DNA of 64,000 nt from Achatina immaculata (lineage: Eukaryota > Mollusca > Gastropoda > Stylommatophora > Achatinidae), in the NCBI GenBank assembly GCA_009760885.1, contig CM019713.1, positions 9,191,180-9,255,179 on the forward strand, written 5' to 3'. The notes under the pieces were generated by a model that saw nothing but the letters and a program-made list of their open reading frames with translations, was not told where the DNA came from and searched no databases. Positions within the stretch are counted from its first letter, which is position 1, and the number at the start of each line of letters is the position of its first letter. A program made the position numbers and the translations under genes. Below are positions 36,115 through 48,869 of the stretch, piece by piece.

Positions 36115-38590
36115 CTAATAAGGATCTCTACAGCAGATATGTTTGTGCGGTCAACTCAAAAGAAGGAATGAGTGAATGGCTCCAGATTGAAATAGGCGTG
36201 AAACAAGGATGCATGTGTGAAGTGAAAAGAAGGTAAAATGTTCGTGAGAAAAGAAGACATTGTGGACAGAGTACATCGATGAGCTATATGGTGGAGGAAG
36301 ACCAGAAATAACACCAGATACTGAAAACTCGGATGGACCACCAATACTTGAAGGTGAAATTATAGATGCCATCAAACACATGAAGAAAGGAAAAGCGACT
36401 GGGCCTGATAATATAATAATAGAATAAATAGAGGCGCTAGAGGAGATGGGAATAAAAATAATAACCAAGTTACTGAATGACATTTACAACAGTGGTTATA
36501 TGACTAGTGACCTGCTTAAATCCACGTTTATAGCACTACCAAAGAAACCAGGTGCAAAGGAATGTGATGACCACAGGACTATCAGCCTCTCATGTCACAT
36601 AACAAAGCTGCTTCTGCGAATTATTATGAGAATAACAAAGAAAAAGATTACAAATGGAAATAGCAGATGAACAGTTCGTATTTGTTATGCTTCACGAACA
36701 CTAGTAGAAAGCTTTAGAAGTACAGAAAGATATCTGCTTATGCTTCATTGATTACACCAAGGCATTCGACAAGGTGAAACATGATGAGATTATTAAAATG
36801 CTTGAAGAAATAAACATAAACGGCAAAGACTTGAGGATTGTAAAACATCTATACTGGCAGCAAGAAGCAGCAGTTCGAGTTGAAAATAGAAACAAGGGGC
36901 GCGACAGGGATGTGTCCTATCTCCAGACATTTTTTCTCTGTATAGCGAGAAAATCTCTTGGATAAAGTCGCCAAAGAAAGTGAACAGAAAGGTCTTACTT
37001 TGAACATCAAAAAGACAGAGACTATGGTTATATCTAAGAAACAGAATCCACCAGCATGCAGTATTAGATTAAACAGAACTATTCTAAAGCAGGTGCAGAA
37101 ATTCAAATACCTTGGAGCAGTAATAACTTCAGATGGGAAATGCAGAACAGAAATTAAGAACAGAATATGCCAAGCAAAGACTGCATTTCAGAGAATGAGA
37201 AACATATTATTCAATACATCCTTATCAATGAATGTTAGAAAACGAGTCCTAAAATGCTATATAGACCTATCTTATTAGATAGAAGTGAATTATGGACAAT
37301 AGGCAGATCTGCAAAAAAGTCATTGGAAGCAGCAGAAATATGGTTTTATTCTTCTGTTGCGAATTCCCTGGACAGCAATAATAACTAATGGAGAATGTTT
37401 GAGAGGAGTTGGAGATAGAAAAAAATCTTGTCAAAAAAATAAGAGAGAGAGAGAGAGAGAGAGACAATGTACTTTCATAGGACATGCAATGAGAAGAGGG
37501 GACATTGAAAATATTATAACAACAGGAAAAATAGAAGGAAGAAGATCAAGAGGAAAACCAAGAAAAATGATAATGGACAGTCTGACGGGATGGTGTGAGA
37601 GGAGATCACCAACTGAGCTGATGGCCTGCATGAAGGATCGTGTACTCTGGAGAAGCATAATAGCCAACGCCAGTGGGCACGCACCTGATGATGATGATGA
37701 TGATGATACCTCCCTTGCTTTTTGGAATTTGCATAGGCTTCATAATGAAAAAAATGTTGTAAAGATAAAACAGGCATTGATTGGGTACATGAGACCCAGC
37801 TGGAAGATCTTGATTTTGCAGTTGACATAACTCTTATCAGTGACAATATGAATTCGATGCAAGAGAAAACAGATACCCCCGTCTTCAAAAATAATAGAAT
37901 ACCCCCGTCTTCAAAAATAATAGAACTTTCCATTGATCAAGAAGAAAAAAAAATGTACGTAGAAGGGACAGTTGTTGAAGAAGTACTCCAATTTGTATAC
38001 CTCAGCAGCTACATAGACCAGGATGGTGACATCAGAAAGAAAGTTAGAATCAGAACTGCAAAAAGCAGCATTGACCTTCAAGAATCTTGAGAACATATGG
38101 CACCCTTATAAAGGTGTAGTCACAAAACCAAGCTAATATTATTCAATTCCAATGCAATATCTTTTATGCATACGAAAGCTGGACAACATCTAAAGAAATA
38201 GACAACAAATTAGACTCTTTTGAAAACAAATGCCTAATAAAAATACTCTGTATAATGTGGAACAAATTCGAGAACAACGCAGAAATAAGGCAGATGGGCG
38301 AACAACAGCCTGTCTTATGGGTGATCAGAAAAAGAAAATGGGTAATAGCCGGTCATATGTGATGAGAAGAAACAATTAAAGAGTTCCAAACAAACTGTCA
38401 AGTGGAACACAGCCGGCCAAAGATACAGAGGTCGACCACGTGAAACTCTAAATAGGTCATTGTTAAGAGAGGCCAAATTAGTAGGCATAAAATCTCTTAT
38501 AGTGGTTGAAAAACTCTCGAAAACAGGAAAACTTGGCAAACTACCATGCGGGCGCTATGTGACGTTTAATGGCACGTGAAGGATGTAAGA
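36115..38590 (+). mobile_element. LINE family B copy split by a family C insertion
   Basis: The left piece 36115-36203 carries the segment before GVKQGC (TGGCTCCAGATTGAAATAGG, GTGAAACAAGGATGCAT). The right piece from 37710 resumes CTTTTTGGAAT and continues through DDITLISDN-type, FVYLSSYIDQDGD and GRPRETL-type segments to GTGACGTTTAATGGCACG. It is heavily mutated. Confidence 0.82.
36204..37709 (+). mobile_element. LINE family C copy nested in family B
   Basis: RT segments in order: EGEIIDAIKHMKKGKATGPD, STFIALPKKPGAKECDDHRT, ISLSCHITKLLLRI, then a broken middle, KVAKESEQKGLTLNIKKTET, FKYLGAVITSDGKCRTEIKN, and the module CTFIGHAMRRGDIENIITT / GRRSRGKPRKMIMD. It ends in GAT repeats. Stops near 36425 and 36670, loss of the FADD region and frame breaks make it inactive. 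Confidence 0.88.
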
Positions 38591-38594
38591 TTCA

Positions 38595-39675
38595 TGTGAA
38601 TTTATATTTTATCTTCTTTCTCTGTTTATTTGTCCTCTTTGTTTTTGCATGATTAAGGTGCAAACCAAAGCGTCAAAGCTGTGTACTCGTTAATAAAGTT
38701 GTTCTTACCTTTTTTTCCTGTTTATATATTTTATCATAGCTTTACTGCTGTGGCTTCGTGTATAGTCATCTATTTAGTTACACTAAATATTCCTGCAATA
38801 TCTGCACCTTTGGATCCGACAGGTTACTCTTAGAATTGTGGCTCCTTTTTTTTTTTTTAGGGCCAGATTTACCTTCTCATTTGACTCAAGTCAGATTCTA
38901 ACATGTTATAAGAATAGGGTCTCGTTTAGCTTTATTTTGTACCCCTGGGAAGAAATGTGTTAAGAACAAAACTTATCTTGACTTATCTGTTTGATTAAAA
39001 ACTCTGACCTACTCTTGTAGCCCAGAAACTTGTAGCAATCAACACTAATTGTAATTGTTATTTTTGTAAAATGTAATGTCAGGTTGGTGGACGATTGGGG
39101 ACATGGAGATCGCTGGCAGGGATGAGGAAAGTCTGATGTGAAACCAATGAATCCAGGACGTGACAAGCCTATGGGTCTCTACAACAATGTCTATCAGAAT
39201 TAGGCAAACAGAGCTGAGCCAGCAGACTATAGATGGCGAGGAATGGATATCGTTGAAGCATTCATCAGTGTCCTCATCCCAATGTCACAGTGTCTCTGTG
39301 GAACTGTCTCAAAGCCGTTGGGCCTGACGTGGAACAGGGGCTTAAATACAACCACCAGAGGCTGGAAAACAAAGCCTTGGCCAGGCCAGCCTACACCACT
39401 GTCTTCATGTCAGTCCAGGCAAGACCGCAGTCTACCCTAGAAAAGAAAAGTTGCTGAAAGCCAGAAGGCGCATAGCAAAAATCAGGGTACCGCGCTTTAT
39501 CGCTAAAAATGCGTAGGAAGAAGAAGAAGAAGAAGCAGTATTTTGCCATCCCTGGGGCAGGCAGTCAGCTATGAGTCACTGACAAGTATGTCATTCAACA
39601 TTGCCTCTCGACTACTCCCCCACCCCACCCCCAAAAAGCTGAAATAATGCAGCATTTTCTTTAACATAGACTACC
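38595..39675. other. Unique sequence plus a possible GAA-tailed repeat
   Basis: Mostly featureless. 39285-39536 ends in AAAAATGCGTAGGAAGAAG plus GAA units and may be another non-autonomous retroelement, but it has no second copy in this window. Confidence 0.35.
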
Positions 39676-39679
39676 ACCT

Positions 39680-39755
39680 GGGCCAGATGGGACAAGGAGG
39701 CAAAGTAGAGGCGTTTGTGGAAGACCCTTACGGAAGCCCTTTGCGCATTGGGCAC

Positions 39756-39808
<53 letters not shown>
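39680..39808 (+). mobile_element. LINE family A 3' stub with AG tail
   Basis: Diverged copy of the last 80 bp of family A (GCGTTTGTGGAAGACCCTTA, GGGCACTTCAGAGAG) followed by about 50 bp of AG repeats. Confidence 0.8.
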
Positions 39809-39811
<3 letters not shown>

Positions 39812-40047
39812 ATGAATGAATGATTAATCTTTATTTTTAAAGGGTAAAGAATTGGGCACGCAGGCCCGTCTTACATTCTGCCCTTCATCACTCCATCTTT
39901 CATTCTTCCCACACACTCGACTTAATACAAGTATACAAATTAAATTAGGGAAAAAAACATATCAAAAGAGTGTAAGATTGTAAAGAGTGTAAAACTATTA
40001 CATTAAAAATAAAAGAGAAGAAGTAATTAACCTAATAAGATAGCACT

Positions 40048-40055
<8 letters not shown>

Positions 40056-40093
<38 letters not shown>

Positions 40094-40412
40094 CCTTAAG
40101 TGCCCAGGGCACATGGGGCTTCCGCAAGAGTTTTCCACAAATGACTGCTTGTCCTTCGCCTTTTTTTCTGCTATTGCCGAGGTAAGCCCTCTTTTTCTCA
40201 GCATCACTTCTGTTGTTCTTCTCCATGTTTCTTTTGGTCTACCCTTACGTCTGTTCCCCTGTGGTGTCCATCTTAGTGCTATTTTTGGTAGTGAGTTGTC
40301 AGTCATTCGGAGCACATGTCCCAACCATCGCCAGCGTCTTTCCTCAATAATTGCTGTCAGTGGCTTCATCTGCATTTCTGCTAGCAAGATGTTATTTCTT
40401 GTGGTGTTCACA
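40056..40412 (-). mobile_element. LINE family A 3' end
   Basis: The - strand frame encodes NILLAEMQMKPLTAIIEERR, WRWLGHVLRMTDNSL and GRPKETWRRTTEVML, then the CACTTAAGGTTCAG end and an AG tail (CT at 40058-40091 on +). One small deletion shifts the end of the frame. Confidence 0.9.
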
Positions 40413-41199
40413 CAGATATATACATAAACAAAAATACATTGTCAGTACAGATCTTCTAACATATGTTTTTTTTTTAACAAACATTAAAATAATTTCTAAC
40501 AATATCTAACAAGTTGCTTTTCGAACCATATCATTTTAGTATATTTAGAGAGAGAGAGAGAGAGAGAGAGACACTACCATATTAAAATATGACAGACGAA
40601 CCAGAATTGATATTGATATCAGATGATATTTGTGTTGCTTATGCAGTCGTTACTTTGCACCCAATGAACTGTTTTTGATGGAGCAGAGGGAGCAGAAATT
40701 TTCATGAATAATTTGTTTCTGTTTGAAAACTAATATGCAGGTGCTCTTTCGTGGAGTCCTAGAGGATTTCTGCTTCCTTGGCCATTATGTGGTCCTCGGG
40801 AGGCGGCTACATTTGTGATAGGTCGTGTGGCTACATAGGACAAGTGAGAGCAGATGTGAAAAACAAATGTGAATACAAATGTTCACGTTGTGAATAATTA
40901 CAAGTATTATCAGCGGATAGCTTCGTGCCTATTTAAAATCATTTCCCAGCGTGAGATCTCTAGGGGAGGGGGGCCGGGGCCCCTCTGAGAGAAGTTAAGT
41001 TAGCCGGTACAGAGCCCCATTCTTCTCCTCCCCCCTCCACCCTTTCTCTCTTGCTTATTATTTTTTTTTAATCCACTCCGGATCCACCAAGCCCCGCGGA
41101 CACCCACCCTTAAAACGGAAACAAAAACTCTCCGGGGGCCCTGAACAATGCACGAGCTGCCCACCCCTTCCCCCCCCCCCCCGGGCAATACGGTGGCAG

Positions 41200-42505
41200 T
41201 GCTGGTGGGATTCATATCCCAGCTGACCGTGGCTTATGGCATTATTAGTATCTTAGCTGACTGTGGCTTATTGGCATTATTAGTATCTTGGCTGACTGTG
41301 GCTTATGACATTATTAGTATCTTGGCTGACTGTGGCTTATTGGCATTATTAGTATCTTAGCTGACTGTGGCTTATGACATTATTAGTATCTTGGCTGACT
41401 GTGGCTTATGACATTATTAGTATCTTAGCTGACTGTGGCTTATGACATTATTAGTATCTTGGCTGACTGTGGCTTATGACATTATTAGTATCTTGGCTGA
41501 CTGTGGCTTATTGGCATTATTAGTATCTTAGCTGACTGTGGCTTATTGGCATTATTAGTATCTTGGCTGACTGTGGCTTATGACATTATTAGTATCTTAG
41601 CTGACTGTGGCTTATGACATTATTAGTATCTTGGCTGACTGTGGCTTATGACATTATTAGTATCTTAGCTGACTGTGGCTTATGACATTATTAGTATCTT
41701 GGCTGACTGTGGCTTATGACATTATTAGTATCTTAGCTGACTGTGGCTTATGACATTATTAGTATCTTAGCTGACTGTAGTTTAAGGCATTATTAGTATC
41801 TTAGCTGACTGTGGCTTATGGCATTATTAGTATCTTAGCTGACTGTAGTTTAAGGCATTATTAGTATCTTAGGTGACTGTGGCTTATGGCATTATTAGTA
41901 TCTTAGCTGACTGTGGCTTATGGCATTATTAGTATCTTAGCTGACTGTAGTTTAAGGCATTATTAGTATCTTAGCTGACTGTGGCTTATGGCATTATTAA
42001 TATCTTAGGTGACTGTGGCTTATGGCATTATTAGTATCTTAGGTGACTGTGGCTTATGGCATTATTAATATCTTAGGTGACTGTGGCTTATGGCATTATC
42101 TTAGCTGACTGTGGCTTATGGCATTATTAATATCTTAGGTGACTGTGGCTTATGGCATTATTAATATCTTAGGTGACTGTGGCTTATGGCATTATTAATA
42201 TCTTAGGTGACTGTGGCTTATGGCATTATTAATATCTTAGGTGACTGTGGCTTATGGCATTATCTTAGCTGACTGTGGCTTATGGCATTATTAGTATCTT
42301 AGGTGACTGTGGCTTATCGCACGATTAGTATCTTAGGTGACTGTGGCTTATCGCACGATTAGTATCTTAGGTGACTGTGGCTTATCGCATGATTAGTACC
42401 TTCTGTGGCTTATCGCACTATTAGTATCTTAGGTGACTGTGGCTTATCGCACGATTAGTATCTTCTGTGGCTTATCACACGATTAGTATCTTAGTCTGAC
42501 TGTAG
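41200..42505. repeat. 34-bp minisatellite, about 38 units
   Basis: Unit ATTAGTATCTTAGCTGACTG plus TGGCTTATGGCATT. Variant classes follow each other along the array: TGACAT, TTGGCAT, TAGTTTAAGGCAT, AGGTGACTG and, at the right end, CGCACGATT. Confidence 0.95.
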
Positions 42506-43149
42506 CTAATTTTTTTTTACGTTTTGTGGGGTTTATACTTTTCTTTTTAATCGTTACTAATTTGTTTTCCTTCCTTTGAACTGTGTGTGTGTGTGTGTGT
42601 GTTTTTGTTTTTTTTGTTTTGGTCCCTGTAGGGTCAGCCATAAGGAAAATTTGAGCCATAGAGTCACCATTTTTTTTTTAAAAGATCAGCTTAATGAATG
42701 TAATCCAAGGTGCCATGCGGTCTTGTCTCTTTGCAGCCGTGGTGTAACTGTGTAATTTCTGCGCCCTGTCGGCTGAATGTCTGCCTGCGTGGTTATCGAG
42801 CTGTTCACTGACCTATGAGTTTTAGCAGCACATGGACCATGGAGTCTTTAATCTCTGTCATGCCTCCAGTTCTTTAAAACAAAAAAAAATCTGCGAATTT
42901 CACTCCCAAATCCCAGTTCTCCAACAGCTACTTTTGGAATAAAAACAAATAAAACCGTGGACTAAACTTTGATCACTCAAACAGGAAGTCTGTCCTCGCG
43001 TGTTCATGCGTCCAACTGACCAATGATATTCGTTAATTGTGATTGTATTAATACGCGGTGTTTTCTGATTGGTCATTTTTTTTTCCATTTAACTTTCCTT
43101 TTTTACTTTAACCAACGTAAATAGTTCCTGTCGTTACAGCTCGTTTCGC

Positions 43150-43511
43150 CTATCATCGTCTAATAGATAGAAGGGGTGAATTTAGTGTAATGCAATCACA
43201 TTCTATCAGAAGCTGTGGTGACGCTGATCTGCCTCCTGGTGCCATCGTGGCTGTCAAATGTGGCTGTAATAAGTCTCCGAGTCCTTCATTTTGCTTCCTA
43301 GCGCAGAGCACCATGTCGCCTGCGCAAACCCACTCTATATTTATCATCTTCGTGACCTTTGACATGGACTGGCCGATTCCAAAACATTGAGCCCAAGCAA
43401 GTGGAAAAGGGCAGCGCCCATGCTGTAGAGGGAAATGATGCCCATCACGTACTCATCAGACAGGAACTGGCCCAAAAATCTTCGGACACAAGAAACTGAT
43501 TTATCACATGG
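43150..43511 (-). other. Possible exon remnant of an unknown gene
   Basis: The - strand frame from about 43500 to 43365 reads FLGQFLSDEYVMGIISLY and SMGAALFHLLGLNVLESA, with many C- or G-ending codons, unlike the surrounding AT-rich DNA. A second - strand frame (43365-43153) reads INIEWVCAGDMVLCARKQNE. The two are out of phase and I found no good splice sites. A hydrophobic stretch (GIISLYSMGAALFHLLGL) could be a membrane segment. I do not recognise a family; chance or an old transposon are equally possible. Confidence 0.2.
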
Positions 43512-43800
43512 ACAGCAGGCTGGAGATAGACATAACCAAGGAATGTACAATGCAGTACTGGAAGACAGACATAACCAAGGGTGCAAAATGTAGTGCTGGA
43601 AGATAGACATAACCAAGGAATGCACAATGCAGTATTGAAAGATAGACATAACCAAGGAATGCACAATGTAGTGTTGGAAGATAGACATAACCAAGGAATG
43701 CACAATGTAGTGTTGGAAGATAGACATAACCAAGGAATGCACAATGTAGTGCTGGAAGATAGACATAACAAGGTAATGCACAATGTAGTGCTGAAAACAT
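43512..43800. repeat. 39-bp minisatellite
   Basis: About seven units of AGACATAACCAAGGAATGCA with CAATGTAGTGTTGGAAGAT. A multiple of three, so it is open on both strands. Confidence 0.93.
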
Positions 43801-44488
43801 GACATTCGAGCTTTCAGTTGTCTTACTGCTCTGCATAAGAGGATTGGAGAAGGTTCACAAGACGGTCATCAGATCAGTGCCTCTCCAAGCAAAGTTGTCG
43901 TGGTGCTGTCGACAAAATTAAGGTCAATATCTAAGTTCTTCGGAGTATACAAGAAGAAGAAGAAGAAGACTTATTCCAAAAGACGAAATTTCATTAAAGA
44001 TCTGAAACTGAGAAACATCTGTTATCTTTTTTCTGTTCTTCTCTCTCTCTCTCTCTCTCATTCTTTTTTTTCTTTTTCTGTCTTTACAATAACCGAAAAA
44101 TCTAGATTCACGAAGCTGTCTTATGTACAAGTTTGTTTTTGTGTAAGTTCGGACTTATAAGCTTGTTAACGATACTTAACCTGACCTGGCTCCGTCTTTT
44201 TTGCTGGCAGCCTTGCATACAGCACAGCCTGGTTCGCTTCGCTCTGCAGATAGAACATTCTGATCGCTCCCCTCTCCATTCCTCTCTTTCTCTCACAAAT
44301 GCAGAGAAGAAGAAGAAGATGATGATGATGATGAAGATGATGAAGATGATGATGATGATGATTGAACTTTCGACTTAAAATGTTCGTTTAATGATAAAGA
44401 ACTGCACGGCCGACCAGGTCAATTAAATATTGATAGAATCAGGATTGAACAAAATGACTCTTGGTAAGTTATACAAATCTACCTGCAC

Positions 44489-44489
<1 letters not shown>

Positions 44490-44520
<31 letters not shown>

Positions 44521-44622
44521 AAGAAGAAGAAGAAGAAGAAGAAGAAGAAGAAGAAAAAGAAAAAGAAAAAGAAGAAGAAGAAGAAGAAGAAAAAGAAAGA
44601 AGAAGAAGAAGAAGAAGAAGCT
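44490..44622. repeat. AAG microsatellite
   Basis: About 44 AAG units with AAA interruptions at 44554-44600. Confidence 0.96.
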
Positions 44623-45084
44623 AAGTCGACTGGAGACATCAGAGAGAGAGCTTCAGATTCAAGAACCTTCCTCCATTTAGAGGACAAAACTCACAATACA
44701 CTAGCGAAATGGCACCCAGGAGATAATTACCACAGCCTATACATAGTCGTGTTATTTTTACTCATATAAACAAACCTACAAACCAAAATCTGTCTTGCAA
44801 CTACAAATATCTCATTAACAATTTCATTTCCCTCGCTTTTTTTTTCTTTACAAAAAAAAAAAAGAAGACAGCCTCTTATCGTCAAAGACCTCAACCAACA
44901 CTCAGTGTCCTACCATGGCTGGAAGTCCTGTTCCTGGGAAAAAAATCACAAGAAAAAGAGGTGAGAAAATTCTGGAGCAAGTCTTAACTCTCACAGTTGT
45001 CATGTCTGTTGTCTGAGCTAAATCCGCCACTCGCCGTTTGTTCACTTGAGCCACTAAGTATTCGTGAACCGTTTTCGTTATAGA

Positions 45085-45416
45085 GACTGAACCACAAGTT
45101 TTCTTGAATTGTACAGAGACTGAACTACACGTTTTCTTGAATTGTACAGAGACTGAACCACAAGTTTTCTTGAACTGTACAGAGACTAGGACACACGTTT
45201 TCTTGAACTGTACAGAGACTAGGACACAAGTTTTATTGAACTGTACAGAGACTAGGACACAAGTTTTCTTGAACTGTACAGAGACTAGGACACAAGTTTT
45301 CTTGAACTGTACAGAGACTAGGACGCAAGTTTTCTTGAACTGTACAGAGACTAGGACACAAGTTTTCTTGAACTGTACAGAGACTAGGGTACACGTTTTC
45401 TTGAACTGTACAGAGA
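45085..45416. repeat. 33-bp minisatellite, left of LINE A
   Basis: About ten units of TTGAACTGTACAGAGACTAG plus GACACAAGTTTTC. Confidence 0.93.
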
Positions 45417-45426
45417 CTCTCTCTCT

Positions 45427-47472
45427 CTCTGAACCTTAAGTGCCCAGGGCACATGGGGCTTCCGCAAGGGTTTTCCACAAATGCCTGTCTTTCGCCTTTT
45501 TTTCTGCTCTTGCCCACGTGAGCCCTCTATTGCTCAACATCCTTTCTGTTGTTCTTCTCCATGTCTCTTTTGGTCTACCCTTACTTCTGCTCCCCTGTGG
45601 TGTCCATCTTAGTGCTATTTTTGGTAGTGAGTTGTCAGTCATTCGGAGCACATGTCCCAACCATCGCCAGCGTCTTTCCTCAATAATTGTTGTCAGTGGT
45701 TTCATCTGCATTTCTGCCAATAAGATGTTATTTCTTATGGTGTTTGGCCAAAATATTTTTTTAATTCTACGTAAACATTTAGTCTGGAAAGAATTCAACT
45801 TGTTTTCTATGGTTTTGGTGATTTTCCAGCATTCACTTCCATAGAGTAGTACACTTAGAACATTACTCTTAAATATCCTGATTTTCATATTTATGCTTAG
45901 TTTATTTGATTTCCATATATTCTGTAGCATTGCAAAAGCCTGGTTTGCTCTAGTAAGTCTGCTGTTGATGTCCTCTGTGCTGTCTCCATTTTCTACTACT
46001 CTGCTGCCAAGGTATACAAATTCGTTGACTTCCTCCACTAACTTGTTATCTACTCTGAGTACATTTCTGTTGTTCACATTTTGCTTCATTAACTTTGTCT
46101 TTCCTACGTTGATCTTTAGTCCTATGTTGTTTGCATTCTGGGTTAACTTGTTTATTTTATCTTGCATATCTTTGTGACTGCTTGATAATAGACAAATGTC
46201 GTCCGCAAAGTCAAGGTCCTCCAGCACTGTGTTAAGGGTCCATTGTAATCCTCTGCGTTTGTCTGATGTTGCCTCCTTCATTAACCAGTCTACTGCCAAG
46301 ATAAATAATGTTGGTGATAGTACACATCCCTGTTTCACTCCTGTTTGTACCCTAAAGCTGCTGGAGGTATGTTCTCCACAGATAACTTTGCACTGAAAAC
46401 CCTCGTATAGGGCTTTGATTACATTAACTATTTTATGGGGGAGGCCATGCCATCTTAGGATTTTCCACAGTGCATCTCTGTTGACACTATCAAAGGCTTT
46501 CTCAAAATCTATGAATAATGCATATGTTGTGCTATGCCACTCATTTGCCTGTTCTAATATTTGTCTAAGTACAAATATGTGGTCTATGCATGATCTTCCT
46601 TTCCTAAATCCTGTCTGCTCTTTCCGAAGTTTTTCCTCAAGTGTTGGTACAATTCTGTTGATGATTATTCTGCAAAATACTTTACTAGTGAGTGGCAGTA
46701 GGGTAATGCCTCTCCAGTTCCCGCAATCTCTGAGGTCACCCTTCTTTGGTAGTTTTACTATAAGACCAGTTTTCCACTCCTCTGGGGCTTTTTCTAAATC
46801 CCAAATTTGTTGTAATATCCGGCAAAGTTGTTTTGGTGTTTCTGTTTCTTCTGCTTTCAACATCTCAGCAGTCACTTCATCTTCACCTGGTGCCCTGTCT
46901 GATTTTAGCATCTTTATCGCCTCTTTTACTTCATTTATTGTTATTGGTCCTGTATTGATGTTTAGTTCCGCTTTTGCTTCAGGTATATCTATTGCTTGTG
47001 CTGCTTGTGTTCTGTTTAGTAGGGTGTTAAAGTGTTCTCTCCATCTTTCAATTTTTTCTCTTTCTCCACTGACCAGTTGTCCATTTTGTGTTCTTACTGC
47101 ACTTTCACATCTTGTATTGAAGTTACCTGTCATCTGCTTTGTGATTTTATATATGGTTTTCATGTCATTTGTATATGCTGCTTTCTCTGCTGTCTCTGCT
47201 AAGTTGTCATAATACTGACGTTTATCTTGACGGCATGATTCCTTCACTTCTTTGTCTTTTTGTGCATAATTACTTAAAACTCGTTCTTTAAGCCGTTGTG
47301 ATTTGGTGTTCAGTAATTTTTTCTTGATTTCTTTTCTTTGCTCTATCTTTTCCCATGTGGTCTCACTTATCCATTCTTCTTTTCTCCTTTTCCGATATCC
47401 CAGCACCTCTTTTGCTGTTTCCTGTAGTGTTTTATTGAACTCTAGTATGGACATTTCTGCTTCTGGAACCAT
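45427..47472 (-). mobile_element. LINE family A (RTE-like non-LTR retrotransposon), longest RT frame
   Basis: An uninterrupted 678-codon frame. In order it shows a linker after the endonuclease (RKRRKEEWISETTWEKIE), then reverse transcriptase with APGEDEVTAEML, LPKKGDLRDCGNWRGITLL, ALFIDFEKAFDSVNR, GVKQGCVLSPTLF and the catalytic DFADDICLL (FADD box), then YLGSRVVENGD and a C-terminal module ERRWRWLGHVLRM / GRPKETWRR. The AP-endonuclease domain is missing, so the copy is 5' truncated. The 3' end is CACTTAAGGTTC followed by AG repeats (CT at 45417-45430 on +). It lies inside a 33-bp array found on both sides. The first codons (M-V-P) appear to come from that array (CTGGAACCAT on +). The uninterrupted frame suggests recent insertion. 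Confidence 0.93.
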
Positions 47473-47885
47473 AAATATTCTTGAACTGTACAGAGACTAG
47501 GACGCAAAAGTTTTCTTGAACTGTACAGAGACTAGGACACAAAAGTTTTCTTGAACTGTACAGAGACTAGGGTACACGTTTTCTTGAACTGTACAGAGAC
47601 TAGGACGCAAGTTTTCTTGAACTGTACAAAGACTAGGACACAAGTTTTCTTGAACTGTACAGAGACTAGGACACAAAAGTTTTCTTGAACTGTACAGAGA
47701 CTAGGGTACAAGTTTTCTTGAACTGTACAGAGACTGGAACCATAAATATTCTTGAACTGTACAAAGACTGGGACACAAGTTTTCTTGAACTGTACAGAGA
47801 CTGGTACACTTTTTTTTCCCCTTTCAACTGTACAATTATATAGAAACTGGGACACACGTTTACTTAAAATGTATAGAGACTGGAC
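47460..47885. repeat. 33-bp minisatellite, right of LINE A
   Basis: The same unit as 45085-45416, with ACACAAAAG length variants. One unit type at 47727-47755 carries CTGGAACCATAAATATTC, the sequence that also abuts the LINE A 5' end. Confidence 0.92.
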
Positions 47886-48074
47886 CATATTTATGGATTT
47901 ATCAATCAATGAAACATCTAGTTCTAGGAGGATTAAATCCCATTTAGTAACGTAGATTTTTTCTCCTATTTTCTCAACTGCTTTTATTTTCTAAGTATCC
48001 TTTGTACCTGGGAATAACGATAACTGAGATTAAGTTACAATACGGTTATTGGACTTGGTAAACACTCGATGACA

Positions 48075-48862
48075 CATCTTCCTTCCCGTGCCGTTAAACG
48101 TCACATATGGCTCGCATGGTAGTTCGCCAAGTTGTCCTGTTTTCGCCAAATTTTTCAACCTCATCAAGGGATTTTACGCCTACTAATTTGACCTCTCTTA
48201 ACAATTTCCTCTTTAGAGGTTCACGTGATCGACCTCTTTTTCTTCGGCCTGTTGTGTTCCACTTGATAGCTTGTTTCGGGATTCTCTGACTGTTTCTTCT
48301 TATCACATGACCGATATATGACCATCTTCTTTTTCTGATCACCCACGAGACAGGTTGTTGTTCACTCATCAGCCTTATCTGCATTGTTCTTGAATTCGCT
48401 CCACTTTATGCAGGGTATTTTCCTTAGGCGTTTGTTTTCAAAAGAGTCTAATTTCTTGTCTGTTTCTTTAGTTGTTTTCCGGCTTTCTCATGCATAAAAA
48501 AGAGTGAATACTGAATTGAACAATCATTTTTTGTGGCTATAACTTTTGAATGCCATATGTTCTCAATATTCTTGAAGGTTAATCCTGCTTTTGCAATTCT
48601 GTTTCTAACTTCCCTCCTGGTGTCACCATCCTGGTCTATGTAGCTGCCGAGATATGCAGCTTAGTGTACTTCTTCAATAGCTGCTCCTCCTACGTATATT
48701 TTTCCTTCTTGATTAATGGGAAGTTTCTTTTTTTTTCCCCCTTGTTAAATTGAAGTCCTATTTTGCTAGTTAGTGAAGACAGAGTATCTGTTCTTTCTTG
48801 CACCAAATTCACATTGTCACTGATAAGAGTTATGTCTCCTGCAAAATCAAGATATTCTAAGC
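48075..48862 (-). mobile_element. LINE family B 3' half, broken
   Basis: Begins at TTCCCGTGCCGTTAAACG on + (B 3' end). The - strand encodes EQQPVSWVIRKRRWSYIGHV and GRRKRGRSREPLKRKLL, with older, frame-shifted sequence up to the LDFA..ITLISD segment near 48840. Confidence 0.88.
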
Positions 48863-48869
48863 AAAGACC

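Noticed and set aside
44461..44769. Lysine-rich frame
   Set aside because: AAG microsatellite.
45440..47212. Plus-strand frames of up to 265 codons
   Set aside because: Shadows of the LINE A frame on the other strand.
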